Counted from the first letter of the stretch, positions 32,152 through 41,152 are shown. The stretch: 56,984 nucleotides of DNA from Clostridia bacterium (GCA_017625755.1 JAGAKG010000029.1:1-56984); one strand, 5' to 3'. Numbers and translations: made by a program. Notes: generated by a model from the sequence alone, not told the origin.

Positions 32152-32859
32152 TTATATAAAAAACATATTTCCAACATCGTAAAGCGGCTCAGCTGATAGG
32201 GAAACTGCTTTTTTGCTGTGCTTCTCGCAAAATTCGGCAATAGCCTTACCGTTGGGGTGAAGCGCGATATTTCCCGAGAAATAAATCCTCTCACCGTCGC
32301 TACCCGAGCAACCGCCGATAAATCCCGTGTCGTAGCCCGAGAGTGATATGCTTCCCGCGGATATCAGAAGAACATCAACGCCGTCCTCGCGCATAGCTTT
32401 GCAAAGTCCTGTGTCCGATGTAATGGCTGCGTTATCACTTACGGCACAAACAGAGCATTTTGCGTATCCTTGCTTTACATTGCGAATCTCAATACCGTTT
32501 TCCCTCGCAAAATCAATTATAAGCCCCGATACACTGTCCGCCTTGCAATATATTTTTCCACCGAGCGAGAGAGCGTTAAATAGGATATCCTCGGGGTAGC
32601 TATCGGATATTTTTTCATCGCTTACCGATATTCTATATCCCGCAGCTGAAATCTGTTCAATCTCGCGAGCGGCTATTTCCGCATACTCTCTGTGGCATAA
32701 GACCGTGTCCTTTGCAAAAAAGAGAAGCATATCGGGGTGCGCCGATACGGGCTGCGGCAGAGCAGAAAAAGAGGGAAGTCGGATTATTGAAAATCCAAAG
32801 TCTGTGAGGGCATCTGCACATTTTTGCGGTATTCTGTTGTCGACTATAACAGTTTTCAA
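32152..32859 (-). CDS. DUF6873-like protein of unknown function
   Basis: A 235-residue soluble protein. Its text (RNVKQGYAKCSVCAVSDNA, ITSDTGLCKAM, VLLISAGSISLSGYDTGFIG, GCSGSDGERIYFSG) recalls the DUF6873 family, thought to share the fold of guanidine-modifying GME enzymes; function is unknown. A TTG start at 32859 is chosen because TTGGAGG lies 6 nt upstream and gives MKTVIVDNRIP. The ATG at 32880 has no site and falls in the rpmB terminator. It is just downstream of rpmB. Confidence 0.65.
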   Translation of the reverse strand: MKTVIVDNRIPQKCADALTDFGFSIIRLPSFSALPQPVSAHPDMLLFFAKDTVLCHREYAEIAAREIEQISAAGYRISVSDEKISDSYPEDILFNALSLGGKIYCKADSVSGLIIDFARENGIEIRNVKQGYAKCSVCAVSDNAAITSDTGLCKAMREDGVDVLLISAGSISLSGYDTGFIGGCSGSDGERIYFSGNIALHPNGKAIAEFCEKHSKKAVSLSAEPLYDVGNMFFI

Positions 32860-32880
32860 AACGAACCTCCAATAGCGCAT

Positions 32881-32923
32881 AAAAAGCTGAAAGCGGACGA
32901 TAATCGTCCGCTTTCAAAGCTTT
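32881..32923 (-). terminator. Terminator after rpmB
   Basis: A 12-bp stem GAAAGCGGACGA/TCGTCCGCTTTC (32889-32900 with 32904-32915); on the minus strand it is followed by AGCTTTTT. Confidence 0.75.
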
Positions 32924-32980
32924 ATGCATTTTTATTATCCACTATTGCGGACAATTGCATCTTAGATTAACGATCCGCAA

Positions 32981-33166
32981 TTAAACGCGGGTAACTTTGC
33001 CCGAACGAAGGCAACGAGAACATACGGCAACGGTCTTAGGTGAACCGTCAACAATAGCTCTTACCTTACGGATGTTAGGTTTCCATGTTCTGTTTGTTTT
33101 ACGGTGTGAGTGTGAAACAGCCTGACCGAACACAACGCCCTTTCCGCAAATACTGCATTTTGCCAT
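32981..33166 (-). CDS. rpmB: Ribosomal protein bL28
   Basis: A 61-residue large-subunit protein, full length. N-terminus MAKCSICGKGVVFGQAVSHS with RKTNRTWKPNIRKV is diagnostic. It is the zinc-binding (C+) form, with CX2C at residues 4-7 and CSRC near residue 51. AGGAGGTGTCAAT precedes the start. Transcribed alone from its own promoter. Confidence 0.98.
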   Translation of the reverse strand: MAKCSICGKGVVFGQAVSHSHRKTNRTWKPNIRKVRAIVDGSPKTVAVCSRCLRSGKVTRV

Positions 33167-33221
33167 ATTGACACCTCCTAGCGCATCTATACATATTTAT
33201 AGAAATCATAGAACGGTAAAT

Positions 33222-33250
33222 ATTATAACATAAAAAAATCCAAAATGCAA
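33222..33250 (-). promoter_or_regulatory. Promoter of rpmB
   Basis: Minus-strand TTGCAT (33250-33245), 17-nt spacer, TATAAT (33227-33222). Confidence 0.7.
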
Positions 33251-33326
33251 GAGTTTTTTTCAGATTTTTTAAAAATATATAAAAGTATGCAAATTTACAG
33301 CTATTTTATGCTTATTTTATAAATTT

Positions 33327-35045
33327 TCACACCGTTTCTGCGGCTTCGGCGGGTATTTCTTCTGCTTTTATGCTTCCCAACAGAATGCCCGAGAACAGAG
33401 GCTCGTTAGCTTCAACGATAAATCCCTGATAGCTTTCTTCAAGCATATTAGCCGCCAAGGGGTTGCACACAAGTTCAAATCCGCCCTTCATAGCCTCGAG
33501 AGTATCGGAAAGCTTTCCGCTTACGGCTCTGACGGCAGATACCTTTTCCGAGAGAATAAGCTCGTTTATAAGTCCGCACATTCCTCTGAAGCTCTCAAAG
33601 TCGGGCATACCGTTTTCCGCTTTGTTGAACGAGAACAGGTAAACCTCGTCAGACGCTCTCTTGAAGTGCGATGGAGCCGCCTTTTCGGGGATTTTTGTCT
33701 TAGCCAGACAATTTATCGCGCTTGCTCCGTCGGTCGTGTATTCGATTTCGGGCGAGTCTGCTACACACAGCTCGACCAGCGCCCTGTATACTCCGAGAAT
33801 CGCGGATAGCGCGTCTCCGTAGTCCTCCTGCGTTTTAAGCGAGGACAGAATATATTTGAGAGTCAGAGAGATAGCTCCAATTTTTGCACCACAGGCGATA
33901 AGCGGGAGCAGGGTATCTATAACCGCATTTATTCCCGACATAAAATAGTCGCGCGAAAGCTCTGCTCGCAGTGGGGAGTAAAATACACCCGATAGGGATA
34001 CTATATCGCCGTAGCCGAGCATTTGGCGTCCTCTTGAAGTTTTGAGAATAACAGAGGAGCGCTCGTATGTGGCGGGAGCTACCGTTTCGCCGACATTGAA
34101 TGTCACGCCGAAAACCGAATTGCCTATAATTCTTATAAGCGCGCTGTCAAGCGACATCGAGATATTACGGTTGTTAAGAAGCGTGAGTTTGTTCGTGCGA
34201 ACCGATTTCGCAAAGTATGTTGCGTTAAGACCGTGAGCTTGAGCGGCAGCGGATATCGTGGGGATATTTGACTTGTGTAGAGCTATAATAACCCTTCCGT
34301 GATGCGCGGTGGCAAGCGCGGAAAGCTCCGACGGATATTCAAGCTCGGGAATAGAATAAAGGTCGCCGAGTATTCCTTCTGTCATCATTGACAGCGCATA
34401 GGCGATACCGCGCGCGTCTATGCGCTCGGCTCTCAATACAAGATTTGAGAAAGCCTCTGTGCCCGAAAAAGCTTTAAAGCTCGAGCTATACTCGGTATTC
34501 TCGCTCTCAGGGGTGAGAATGAGGAACGCCGTTTCGAGCGGAAGCCTGTTTGCGTTACGCGTCACAAACAGCTTTTCTCGGTTCTCAAGCGTGAAAAGCG
34601 GAATCGCCTTATCGCTCACCTGCTCGAAGCTCACACCAACCTTTTTCATATATGTCGAGCTTACTCTTGATATCGCTCCGAGTGACATAGGATTCTTTAA
34701 TTCTCCGCAGACATAATGATGCTTGGATATAAGGTCATTGTATGTGGAGATTATTTCCTCGTCGGAGGCGAGCAGGTCTATAACAGTTTTTGTGTTTGGA
34801 ATCAGACTTGCTCCCTTGATAATTTCATCAAGAAGATATATCTCGCTGAGTTGAATATCACTTTGCTTTGTGTTGTTGTAATAATTACGGCAAGTCGAGA
34901 GCGTCGAGGGACTCATAGCGAGCTTCAGGTCGTTTTTCATATAATCTAACATACGCGGTGTAAAGCTTGAGAAGCCGCGTACTGCTCCAACTCTCCTGCC
35001 AAGAGAATCACAATTTATCTGTGTGTTGCTAAAGGTATTATCCAT
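33327..35045 (-). CDS. Degenerate PurL-like (FGAM synthase superfamily) protein
   Basis: A 572-residue protein that I read as a diverged paralogue of phosphoribosylformylglycinamidine synthase. Three stretches align by eye with long-type PurL. Residues 43-75 match the linker before the catalytic core (MSPSTLSTCRNYYNNTK). Residues 249-300 match the first C-lobe, as in QERM...EGLxATxVAxV (HGLNATYFAKSVRTNKLTLL). Residues 360-425 match the second lobe (DYFMSGINAVIDTLLPLIA, then CGAKIGAISLTL). Catalytic motifs are gone: where PurL has HNHPTEI-type and NFGNP sequences, this reads RNANRLPLETA and SLTLKYIL. No glutaminase domain is present. It overlaps mtaB by 8 nt, so translation is coupled. A regulatory or structural role is likely. 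Confidence 0.55.
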   Translation of the reverse strand: MDNTFSNTQINCDSLGRRVGAVRGFSSFTPRMLDYMKNDLKLAMSPSTLSTCRNYYNNTKQSDIQLSEIYLLDEIIKGASLIPNTKTVIDLLASDEEIISTYNDLISKHHYVCGELKNPMSLGAISRVSSTYMKKVGVSFEQVSDKAIPLFTLENREKLFVTRNANRLPLETAFLILTPESENTEYSSSFKAFSGTEAFSNLVLRAERIDARGIAYALSMMTEGILGDLYSIPELEYPSELSALATAHHGRVIIALHKSNIPTISAAAQAHGLNATYFAKSVRTNKLTLLNNRNISMSLDSALIRIIGNSVFGVTFNVGETVAPATYERSSVILKTSRGRQMLGYGDIVSLSGVFYSPLRAELSRDYFMSGINAVIDTLLPLIACGAKIGAISLTLKYILSSLKTQEDYGDALSAILGVYRALVELCVADSPEIEYTTDGASAINCLAKTKIPEKAAPSHFKRASDEVYLFSFNKAENGMPDFESFRGMCGLINELILSEKVSAVRAVSGKLSDTLEAMKGGFELVCNPLAANMLEESYQGFIVEANEPLFSGILLGSIKAEEIPAEAAETV

Positions 35046-36378
35046 TTGTTGCCTCCAAATCTAAAATAAGTGTTCCCGAACAGATATCGCCGTCTGTTCC
35101 GAGAATTTTAACCGAGTGAAGCTCTGAGTGCATAGGTCTTTGCGCAGGTACCGCCACTTCGACGAAATCAGCCGTGTGACCGTAGGCGATACCATCTCTG
35201 TATGTCTCAAAGAGAACCTCTCTTACAGGTTCGTTTGCCACAAGCTCATCTAAGAGCTCACGCCGTATCTGCTTTGCGACGCAACCAAGCTCTGCGGCTC
35301 TGCGGCGCTTTATGTCCGTGGCAATCTGATTTGACATAACTGCCGCGGGCGTTCCCGCTCTTTTTGAATACGGGAATATATGCATCATAAGAAACCTTGC
35401 GCGTTTTGCAAAGTCCACCGTTCGCTCAAAATCCTCCTCGCTCTCGTCGGGAAAGCCCACGATAACATCTGTGGTAAATTTGACATCGGGGATAGCCGCC
35501 CTGAGAAGCTCTATTCCTCTCATTGCCATATCCGCGTTATATTTTCTTTTCATAAGAGCTAAGATCCGACTGCTTCCGCTCTGCAAGGACAAATGAAAAT
35601 GCGGAGCCAAGGATTTCAGCGGGGCAATCCGTTCGACGAACGATGGGGTTATCAGGGAAGGGTCGAGAGAGCCGAGACGGACACGCCCGATATCTGGTAT
35701 TTTGTCAACCTCCTCAAGGAGGGTTGCGAGGTCGCAATCTCCGAGGTCGCGCCCATATGACGCAGTTTCGATTCCCGTAAGCACTACCTCACGGCAACCG
35801 CCGAGAACAAGCTCGGTGACCTCGTCGATAACATCACGCATCGCCTTTGAGCGGATCTTTCCTCTTGCGGAGGGAATGATACAGTAAGTGCAACGGCTCT
35901 CACAGCCGTCCTCAATTTTTATGTATGCTCTGGTGCGCTCGAATTTGGTTATGCTCATACGCTCAAAGGGAGCGCCTTCGATTTCCTTGACATTGCTCTC
36001 GGCACGAGCGTTTTTCTTTCCCGAGGAGATAAGACTCATCGCCGCGTCGGCAACCGAGAGCTTATCGGTGTTTCCACATATATAGTCGACTCCGGCTATA
36101 TCGGCAATTCGCGAGGCATTAACCTGTGCCAGACATCCCGTTACTAAAATATACGCGTTGGGATTTTTCTGTATCGCACGCCTGATAAACTGACACGCTT
36201 TTCTGTCGGATTCAGCCGTGACCGTGCAGGTGTTTATTATGTATATGTCGCACAGCTCGGAAGCAGGGGCGATACCTATTCCTCTCGAGACAAGCTCCTC
36301 AGATATCGCCTCGGATTCATATTGATTTACCTTACACCCCAGGGTATATATCCCCGCGGTAAGCTTTTTTTCTTGCAT
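35038..36378 (-). CDS. mtaB: tRNA t6A37 methylthiotransferase MtaB
   Basis: A 446-residue radical SAM methylthiotransferase that converts t6A to ms2t6A at position 37 of ANN-decoding tRNAs. Order: UPF0004 domain with TLGCKVNQYES and cysteines in NTCTVTAES and TGCLAQ; radical SAM motif CESRCTYCIIP near residue 158; HFHLSLQSGSSRIL and VIVGFPDESEEDF; C-terminal TRAM domain with GYAHGHTADF-like text. Length is normal. AAGAAGGTTTTATAG precedes the start. The downstream PurL-like gene starts inside its last codons. Confidence 0.95.
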   Translation of the reverse strand: MQEKKLTAGIYTLGCKVNQYESEAISEELVSRGIGIAPASELCDIYIINTCTVTAESDRKACQFIRRAIQKNPNAYILVTGCLAQVNASRIADIAGVDYICGNTDKLSVADAAMSLISSGKKNARAESNVKEIEGAPFERMSITKFERTRAYIKIEDGCESRCTYCIIPSARGKIRSKAMRDVIDEVTELVLGGCREVVLTGIETASYGRDLGDCDLATLLEEVDKIPDIGRVRLGSLDPSLITPSFVERIAPLKSLAPHFHLSLQSGSSRILALMKRKYNADMAMRGIELLRAAIPDVKFTTDVIVGFPDESEEDFERTVDFAKRARFLMMHIFPYSKRAGTPAAVMSNQIATDIKRRRAAELGCVAKQIRRELLDELVANEPVREVLFETYRDGIAYGHTADFVEVAVPAQRPMHSELHSVKILGTDGDICSGTLILDLEATNG

Positions 36379-36422
36379 CTATAAAACCTTCTTAGTTATG
36401 ATTACGAAATAGATATATAAAT

Positions 36423-36451
36423 ATAATACCACATTTAAACGGTTTTGTAAA
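36423..36451 (-). promoter_or_regulatory. Promoter of mtaB
   Basis: Minus-strand TTTACA (36451-36446), 17-nt spacer, TATTAT (36428-36423), about 45 nt before the start codon. Confidence 0.6.
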
Positions 36452-36482
36452 TAAGAGATGTTAAAATAGTCGTCGAATGCGG

Positions 36483-36511
36483 TTGACAATTATATAAAAA
36501 GGTGGTAAAAT
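36483..36511 (+). promoter_or_regulatory. Promoter of the 36547 MBL gene
   Basis: TTGACA at 36483-36488, 17-nt spacer, TAAAAT at 36506-36511. It rules out an upstream start at 36502. Confidence 0.75.
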
Positions 36512-36546
36512 TTAAGAAGGAAATAATATTTCGGAGAGGTGCTTTT

Positions 36547-37287
36547 ATGAAAATTACTTTTTTGGGAACATCACACGGTGTACCGTCGGCAGAGAGACAT
36601 TGCTCCTGCGCTATGATAGAGGCGGGAGACGCTATATACTTTATCGACGCGGGAGCTTCGATAATCGAGGAGCTTCTGAAGCGCGGTAAAGATATAGACA
36701 AGGTTCGCTGTCTGTTTACAACACACGGTCACGGAGATCATATCTACGGTATAATTCAATTTACCGACCTTATCAACTGGTACTATACCGACTACTCGAT
36801 AAATGTATATTTTACAGAGCAAAGCGTGAGTGATGCCGTGAATAATCTTATTCTTGCAACGAGCGGCTCGAAGGTCAAGGAGTCGAGAATAAAATTCATA
36901 ACCGTAGATAAGGATTTTGTTTACGAGGACGAAAATATTCGCCTCTCGCTTATACCGAATATGCACCTCGGTACAGCGCGCCCGTCGTACGGGCTTCTTG
37001 TTGAGTCCGACGGTAAGAAAATACTTTTCTCGGGCGACCTCTCAAGGGGACTTAAGGAGAAGGATTTTCCCGCAATACTTGCCGAGGAGAGCATAGATGC
37101 CTTCGTCTGTGAGCTTGCGCACTTCGGTATATCCGATATGCTTCCTTATCTTGATACCTGCAAGGCGAAGAGCGTATATTTTACACATGTTGCACCCGAT
37201 TCAAAATTTGAGGATATAAAGGCGATAAGCAACGATTACAGCTTTTCGGTAAATATTCTCTCGGATTCCGATGAAATAGAGCTTTAA
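36547..37287 (+). CDS. Metallo-beta-lactamase-fold hydrolase (RNase Z/ElaC-like branch)
   Basis: A 246-residue MBL protein with LGTSHGVPSAERHCSC at the N-terminus, the metal motif TTHGHGDHIYG, a second-site IPNMHLGTARPSYGLLVE, SGDLSRG, and FTHVAP near the C-terminus. GTSHG plus the single-domain layout recalls RNase Z/ArsB-like or phosphodiesterase members, but the tRNA-binding exosite is not evident, so substrate remains open. Start at 36547 has CGGAGAGGTGC upstream. Monocistronic, followed closely by the upp promoter. Confidence 0.85.
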   Translation: MKITFLGTSHGVPSAERHCSCAMIEAGDAIYFIDAGASIIEELLKRGKDIDKVRCLFTTHGHGDHIYGIIQFTDLINWYYTDYSINVYFTEQSVSDAVNNLILATSGSKVKESRIKFITVDKDFVYEDENIRLSLIPNMHLGTARPSYGLLVESDGKKILFSGDLSRGLKEKDFPAILAEESIDAFVCELAHFGISDMLPYLDTCKAKSVYFTHVAPDSKFEDIKAISNDYSFSVNILSDSDEIEL

Positions 37288-37302
37288 TTTGCGCGTAGAT
37301 AC

Positions 37303-37331
37303 TTGAAAAATGTCGCGATATGGATTATAAT
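37303..37331 (+). promoter_or_regulatory. Promoter of upp
   Basis: TTGAAA at 37303-37308, 17-nt spacer, TATAAT at 37326-37331; leader of about 33 nt. No PyrR-type attenuator was seen in it. Confidence 0.75.
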
Positions 37332-37370
37332 ATAAACAAAGAACAAACAAAACAAAAGGAGAACATAAAA

Positions 37371-38000
37371 ATGAGCACATTGCATATAGTTGACCATCCT
37401 CTTATAGTTCATAAGCTTTCGATAATGAGAAATAAAAAGACAGGCTCGAAGGATTTCAGAGAGCTTCTCAACGAGATTGCTATGCTTATGGGATATGAGC
37501 TTACCCGAGATCTTCCTCTTGAGGATATTGTTATTGAAACTCCTCTCACAAAAATGACGGCAAAGACAGTGTCGGGTAAAAAGCTAGCCATTGTTCCGAT
37601 ACTTCGCGCAGGACTTGGTATGGTTGAGGGACTTCAGAGACTCGTTCCCGTTGCAAAGGTAGGACATATAGGACTTTATCGCGATCCCGAAACGCATAAG
37701 CCCGTTGAATATTACTGTAAGCTTCCGTCGGATATAGAAAACCGCATAGTTATCCTCGTTGACCCAATGCTGGCTACGGGGGGTTCGGCGGTAGACGCGC
37801 TCAGTATGCTTAAGGCGAGAGGCTGCGAGCATATACGCTTTATGTGTCTTGTTGCCGCTCCCGAGGGAGTTAAGGCTGTGCAGGAGGCTCACCCCGACAT
37901 TGATATATACACGGCGGCTCTTGACGAGTGTCTTAACGAGCACGCATATATAGTCCCCGGACTTGGCGATGCCGGAGACAGAATTTTTGGAACACTTTAA
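37371..38000 (+). CDS. upp: Uracil phosphoribosyltransferase
   Basis: A 209-residue salvage enzyme making UMP from uracil and PRPP. Family text: [20 protein letters not shown] at the N-terminus, [13 protein letters not shown], the PRPP loop [15 protein letters not shown], and the uracil-binding C-terminal [16 protein letters not shown]. Start at 37371 has AAAAGGAGAAC upstream; the frame continues upstream to 37320 but that part overlaps the promoter. Confidence 0.97.
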   Translation: MSTLHIVDHPLIVHKLSIMRNKKTGSKDFRELLNEIAMLMGYELTRDLPLEDIVIETPLTKMTAKTVSGKKLAIVPILRAGLGMVEGLQRLVPVAKVGHIGLYRDPETHKPVEYYCKLPSDIENRIVILVDPMLATGGSAVDALSMLKARGCEHIRFMCLVAAPEGVKAVQEAHPDIDIYTAALDECLNEHAYIVPGLGDAGDRIFGTL

Positions 38001-38009
38001 GAGAGGTCA

Positions 38010-38034
38010 GGGACTGTCGCTTTTGCGGCAGTCC
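38010..38034 (+). terminator. Hairpin after upp
   Basis: An 11-bp stem with one G-T pair (38010-38020 with 38024-38034). The tail ATTGATTTG is a poor T run, so read-through into the pseudouridine synthase gene is likely. Confidence 0.5.
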
Positions 38035-38046
38035 CATTGATTTGAT

Positions 38047-39015
38047 ATGAGAATTTTAAAGGTCAACCGCAACGACGCGGGGCAGAGACTTGACAAGTTT
38101 TTGAGTAAGGCAGTAAAGGGATTGCCGCAGTCGCTTATGTATAAATATATACGCACCAAAAAGATAAAGGTGAACCGACAGAGGACAGCGCAGAACTATT
38201 TTCTCTGCGAGGGCGACGAGATACAGCTTTTTATAAGAGACGAATTTTTCGAGTCTCCCGAGAATGATACAGGCGCGCTCGAAAGAATAAAGCCAAAGCT
38301 TGATATAGTTTATGAGGACGAAAATATAATACTTCTCAATAAACGCCCGGGGGTTCTTGTCCACGAGGATTCCGAGGCTAAGGAGAATACGCTTATTATG
38401 CATATTAAGGCGTATCTGCTCGCCAAGGGCGAATATGATCCGTCGGAGGAAAACTCATTCGCTCCCGCGCTATGTAACAGAATTGACAGAAACACGGGCG
38501 GAATCGTCATAGCGGCAAAGAACGCCGAGGCTCTCCGCGTTATGAATGAAAAAATAAGGGATAACAAGATAAGAAAATTTTATCTTTGTCTTGTGCACGG
38601 AACTCCTAAAAAGAAAAGCGATACTATGTACGCGTGGCTCAGAAAGGATAGCGGCGCAAATATGGTAGAGGTAAGAGACTCAAGATTTTCGGGTGCAAAG
38701 GAGATTATAACCGCATACCGCGTTCTTGAGAGCCGAAAGGCAGAGTCTTTGCTTGAGGTCGAGCTTATCACAGGGCGCACACATCAGATACGCGCCCATA
38801 TGGCACATATCGGACATCCATTGCTTGGAGACGGTAAATATGGCGTAAATCGAGACGAGAAGCACAGAGGTTATAAATATCAGGCGCTTTATGCTTATAA
38901 GCTTAAATTCTTAGAGGATAGGGAGGAGAATATTCTCTCCTATCTTGTGGGAAAGAGCTTTATGATAGATAAGAGCAGTATTTGGTTTTTAGAAAAAACG
39001 GAGGAGGCTCGATGA
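38047..39015 (+). CDS. RluA-family pseudouridine synthase
   Basis: A 322-residue rRNA or tRNA pseudouridine synthase (RluC/RluD branch). An S4 RNA-binding domain spans residues 1-75 (NDAGQRLDKFLSKAVKGLP). The catalytic motif containing the essential Asp is CNRIDRNTGGIVIAAKN. Later ELITGRTHQIRAHMAHIGHP and LGDGKYG are typical. Which uridine it modifies cannot be told. It is read with lnt, which overlaps its stop codon (ATGA). Confidence 0.93.
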   Translation: MRILKVNRNDAGQRLDKFLSKAVKGLPQSLMYKYIRTKKIKVNRQRTAQNYFLCEGDEIQLFIRDEFFESPENDTGALERIKPKLDIVYEDENIILLNKRPGVLVHEDSEAKENTLIMHIKAYLLAKGEYDPSEENSFAPALCNRIDRNTGGIVIAAKNAEALRVMNEKIRDNKIRKFYLCLVHGTPKKKSDTMYAWLRKDSGANMVEVRDSRFSGAKEIITAYRVLESRKAESLLEVELITGRTHQIRAHMAHIGHPLLGDGKYGVNRDEKHRGYKYQALYAYKLKFLEDREENILSYLVGKSFMIDKSSIWFLEKTEEAR

Positions 39016-40619
39016 ATATAAAATTATTTTCGACTGAGAAAAGCCATCGGCGCGCAATAAGATTCGGTCTGCTTGCGCTTGGCGCGGCTCTTACGGGACT
39101 AACACTCGTCTTTCCTCAAATCGGAATTATAGAATGGGTATCGCTCGTTCCCTCGGCGATAGCGCTTATAAAGATAACCCAGGACGGTAGCGTTCGCCGC
39201 AGAGGGCTTTACGGCTACGGATTTTTCTTCTTTATGTGCTTTTATCTTGTGAATTACCATTGGTTCGTAAATCTCTATCCGCTTGACTTTATCGACGGAA
39301 TGACCAAGCCCGCGGCGCTCTCCGTTGTTCTCGCGGGGTGGGTAGGCTTGTCGGTGCTTCAGTCGCTCGCGGGTGGACTTGTATTCCTTATCTTTGGAGA
39401 ATTTTCAAGAAGCAGGCGTACAAAAAAGCTTCCCGCCCTCGGTGCGCTTATCGCGGGGGCACTTTGGGCAATCTTTGAATGGACTCAAACACTCACCTGG
39501 GCGGGTGTTCCGTGGGGAAGACTCGCGATAGGACAGACGGGATGGCTTATCGGCGCGCAGAGCGCATCGTTGTTCGGCTCCTGTTTTGTTACTTTTCTTA
39601 TTGTGACGGTGAATTTTTTTGTCGCGTACGCCATATTGAATCTATCAAAAAGAAAAATATTCGCGTCTGTTGCGGCAGGAATTTTCCTTCTCAATACACT
39701 CACAGGGACAGCAATATACTTCACCGATAAGGACGAGGGTGAGCCAGTGAGAATATCGGCTGTGCAGGGAAATATATCCTCTCAGGAAAAATGGGACAGC
39801 TCGATGACAAACAGGACTCTTGAAGTATACGAAAAATATACTAAAGAGGCGGCAGAGCAGGGAGCGACTATCGTTGTCTGGCCAGAATCCGCCTTGCCGT
39901 ATAATCTCGAGGCACGAAAATCAATGGCGAATTTCGTGAGCAGAGTTGCGAGTGAGAATGATGTTACCGTGCTTGTCGGCGCGTTCACCAACAACGACGA
40001 TGATGTTGAGCTGAATTCGATAGTGGCATTTCTGCCTGACGGCACGAAGCACGATACCGTTTATTCCAAACGCCACCTCGTCCCCTTCGGAGAGTTCGTT
40101 CCTATGCGGGAATTCTTTGCGGTAGTTATTCCGCCGCTTACCGAGATCGCTATGCTTTCCGAGGACCTTGCCGAGGGCGAGAGCGCAAATGTTATGCACC
40201 TTGACGAGGCAAATCTCGGTTCGCTTATATGCTTTGATTCTATCTACGACGAGCTTGCTAGAGATTCAACCCTTGCGGGCGCGGAGATTATCACACTTTC
40301 AACCAACGACTCCTGGTTCCTCGATTCCGCCGCACTCTATATGCACAACGCGCAGGCAAAGCTCCGCGCGATAGAGAACGGAAGATATGTTGTCAGAGCC
40401 GCAAACACGGGAATATCCACCGTAATTACCCCCACGGGAAAGACAGTCGACTCGCTTGACGCGCTCACAGAAGGGCAGATAAGCGCAGATGTGTATGCCA
40501 GAAATGACTACACCTTGTATACTTATCTTGGGAACAGTTTTGTCTATCTTTGCATAATTTTTGTATCAATATGGCTTATTTATGAAAAAATTGCAGATAA
40601 ATCTTTTCAAAGAACTTGA
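39012..40619 (+). CDS. lnt: Apolipoprotein N-acyltransferase
   Basis: A 535-residue membrane enzyme that N-acylates the Cys of lipoproteins, with several N-terminal membrane helices and a carbon-nitrogen-hydrolase domain outside. Catalytic residues are visible: Glu in VVWPESALPYN, Lys in YSKRHLVPFGEFVP, Cys in LICFDSIYDE. A final helix lies at the C-terminus (VYLCIIFVSIWLIY). Start at 39012 follows GGAGGAGGCTC and overlaps the previous gene by 4 nt. Lnt is classical in diderms; homologues do occur in Clostridia. It matches the lipoproteins encoded at 6439 and 40684. Confidence 0.93.
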   Translation: MNIKLFSTEKSHRRAIRFGLLALGAALTGLTLVFPQIGIIEWVSLVPSAIALIKITQDGSVRRRGLYGYGFFFFMCFYLVNYHWFVNLYPLDFIDGMTKPAALSVVLAGWVGLSVLQSLAGGLVFLIFGEFSRSRRTKKLPALGALIAGALWAIFEWTQTLTWAGVPWGRLAIGQTGWLIGAQSASLFGSCFVTFLIVTVNFFVAYAILNLSKRKIFASVAAGIFLLNTLTGTAIYFTDKDEGEPVRISAVQGNISSQEKWDSSMTNRTLEVYEKYTKEAAEQGATIVVWPESALPYNLEARKSMANFVSRVASENDVTVLVGAFTNNDDDVELNSIVAFLPDGTKHDTVYSKRHLVPFGEFVPMREFFAVVIPPLTEIAMLSEDLAEGESANVMHLDEANLGSLICFDSIYDELARDSTLAGAEIITLSTNDSWFLDSAALYMHNAQAKLRAIENGRYVVRAANTGISTVITPTGKTVDSLDALTEGQISADVYARNDYTLYTYLGNSFVYLCIIFVSIWLIYEKIADKSFQRT

Positions 40620-40644
40620 CAATGCTGAAAAAAAGTGATACAAT
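40616..40644 (+). promoter_or_regulatory. Promoter of the 40684 lipoprotein gene
   Basis: TTGACA at 40616-40621 (overlapping the lnt stop codon), 17-nt spacer, TACAAT at 40639-40644. Confidence 0.8.
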
Positions 40645-40683
40645 ACTATTGTACCAATATTACTGTATAGGAGGATATCAGTT

Positions 40684-41058
40684 ATGAAGAAATCAGTAAA
40701 GGTATTGGCGCTCGTTATGGTTGCTCTTATGCTTTGTATGTCTTTCGCATCCTGCGCAAAGAAGCTTTCGGGAGAGTATGTTAACGATGCGACTATCGCA
40801 GGCTCGGGTATCGTTACCACATATGAGTTTTCGGGTAACAAGGTTACTCTGACCGTTGAGACAAAGGCTCTTGGAGTTGTTGTCGAAGAAGGTACGGCTT
40901 CTCGCGAGGGAACATATTCTATCGGCGAGGATAAGATCACATTCGAATTCGAGGGTGATGACACAGTAGCTAAAGAGTACAGCAAGACTCTTGACTTTGA
41001 AGAAGGCGAAGACTATATCAAGATTGGTATTGTTAAATTCGATAAGAAGGACAAATAA
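40684..41058 (+). CDS. Small lipoprotein of unknown function
   Basis: A 124-residue secreted lipoprotein. Signal peptide residues 1-23 end at lipobox FASC. The mature part is mostly beta-strand-like and acidic (SGEYVNDATIAGSGIVTTYEF, TYSIGEDKITFEFEGDD). It recalls lipocalin-like DUF domains of clostridial lipoproteins, but no family is certain. GTATAGGAGGATATCAGTT gives a strong ribosome-binding site. Own promoter and strong terminator, so probably well expressed. Confidence 0.82.
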   Translation: MKKSVKVLALVMVALMLCMSFASCAKKLSGEYVNDATIAGSGIVTTYEFSGNKVTLTVETKALGVVVEEGTASREGTYSIGEDKITFEFEGDDTVAKEYSKTLDFEEGEDYIKIGIVKFDKKDK

Positions 41059-41073
41059 TCCTGCTTGATTCAA

Positions 41074-41112
41074 AACAAACAGGCGGTGCATATGCACCGC
41101 CTGCTTTGTTTA
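41074..41112 (+). terminator. Terminator after the 40684 lipoprotein gene
   Basis: An 11-bp GC-rich stem (41080-41090 with 41093-41103) with a 2-nt loop, extended by AAACAAA/TTTGTTT flanks; works in either direction. Confidence 0.9.
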
Positions 41113-41119
41113 ATAAATT

Positions 41120-41145
41120 CAGGGTGTAGCCGAGGTTACACCCTG
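41120..41145 (-). terminator. Hairpin downstream of tyrS
   Basis: A 9-bp stem CAGGGTGTA/TACACCCTG (41120-41128 with 41137-41145) a few bases after the tyrS stop; the larger terminator at 41074 lies just beyond. Confidence 0.6.
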
Positions 41146-41152
41146 ATGCTTT

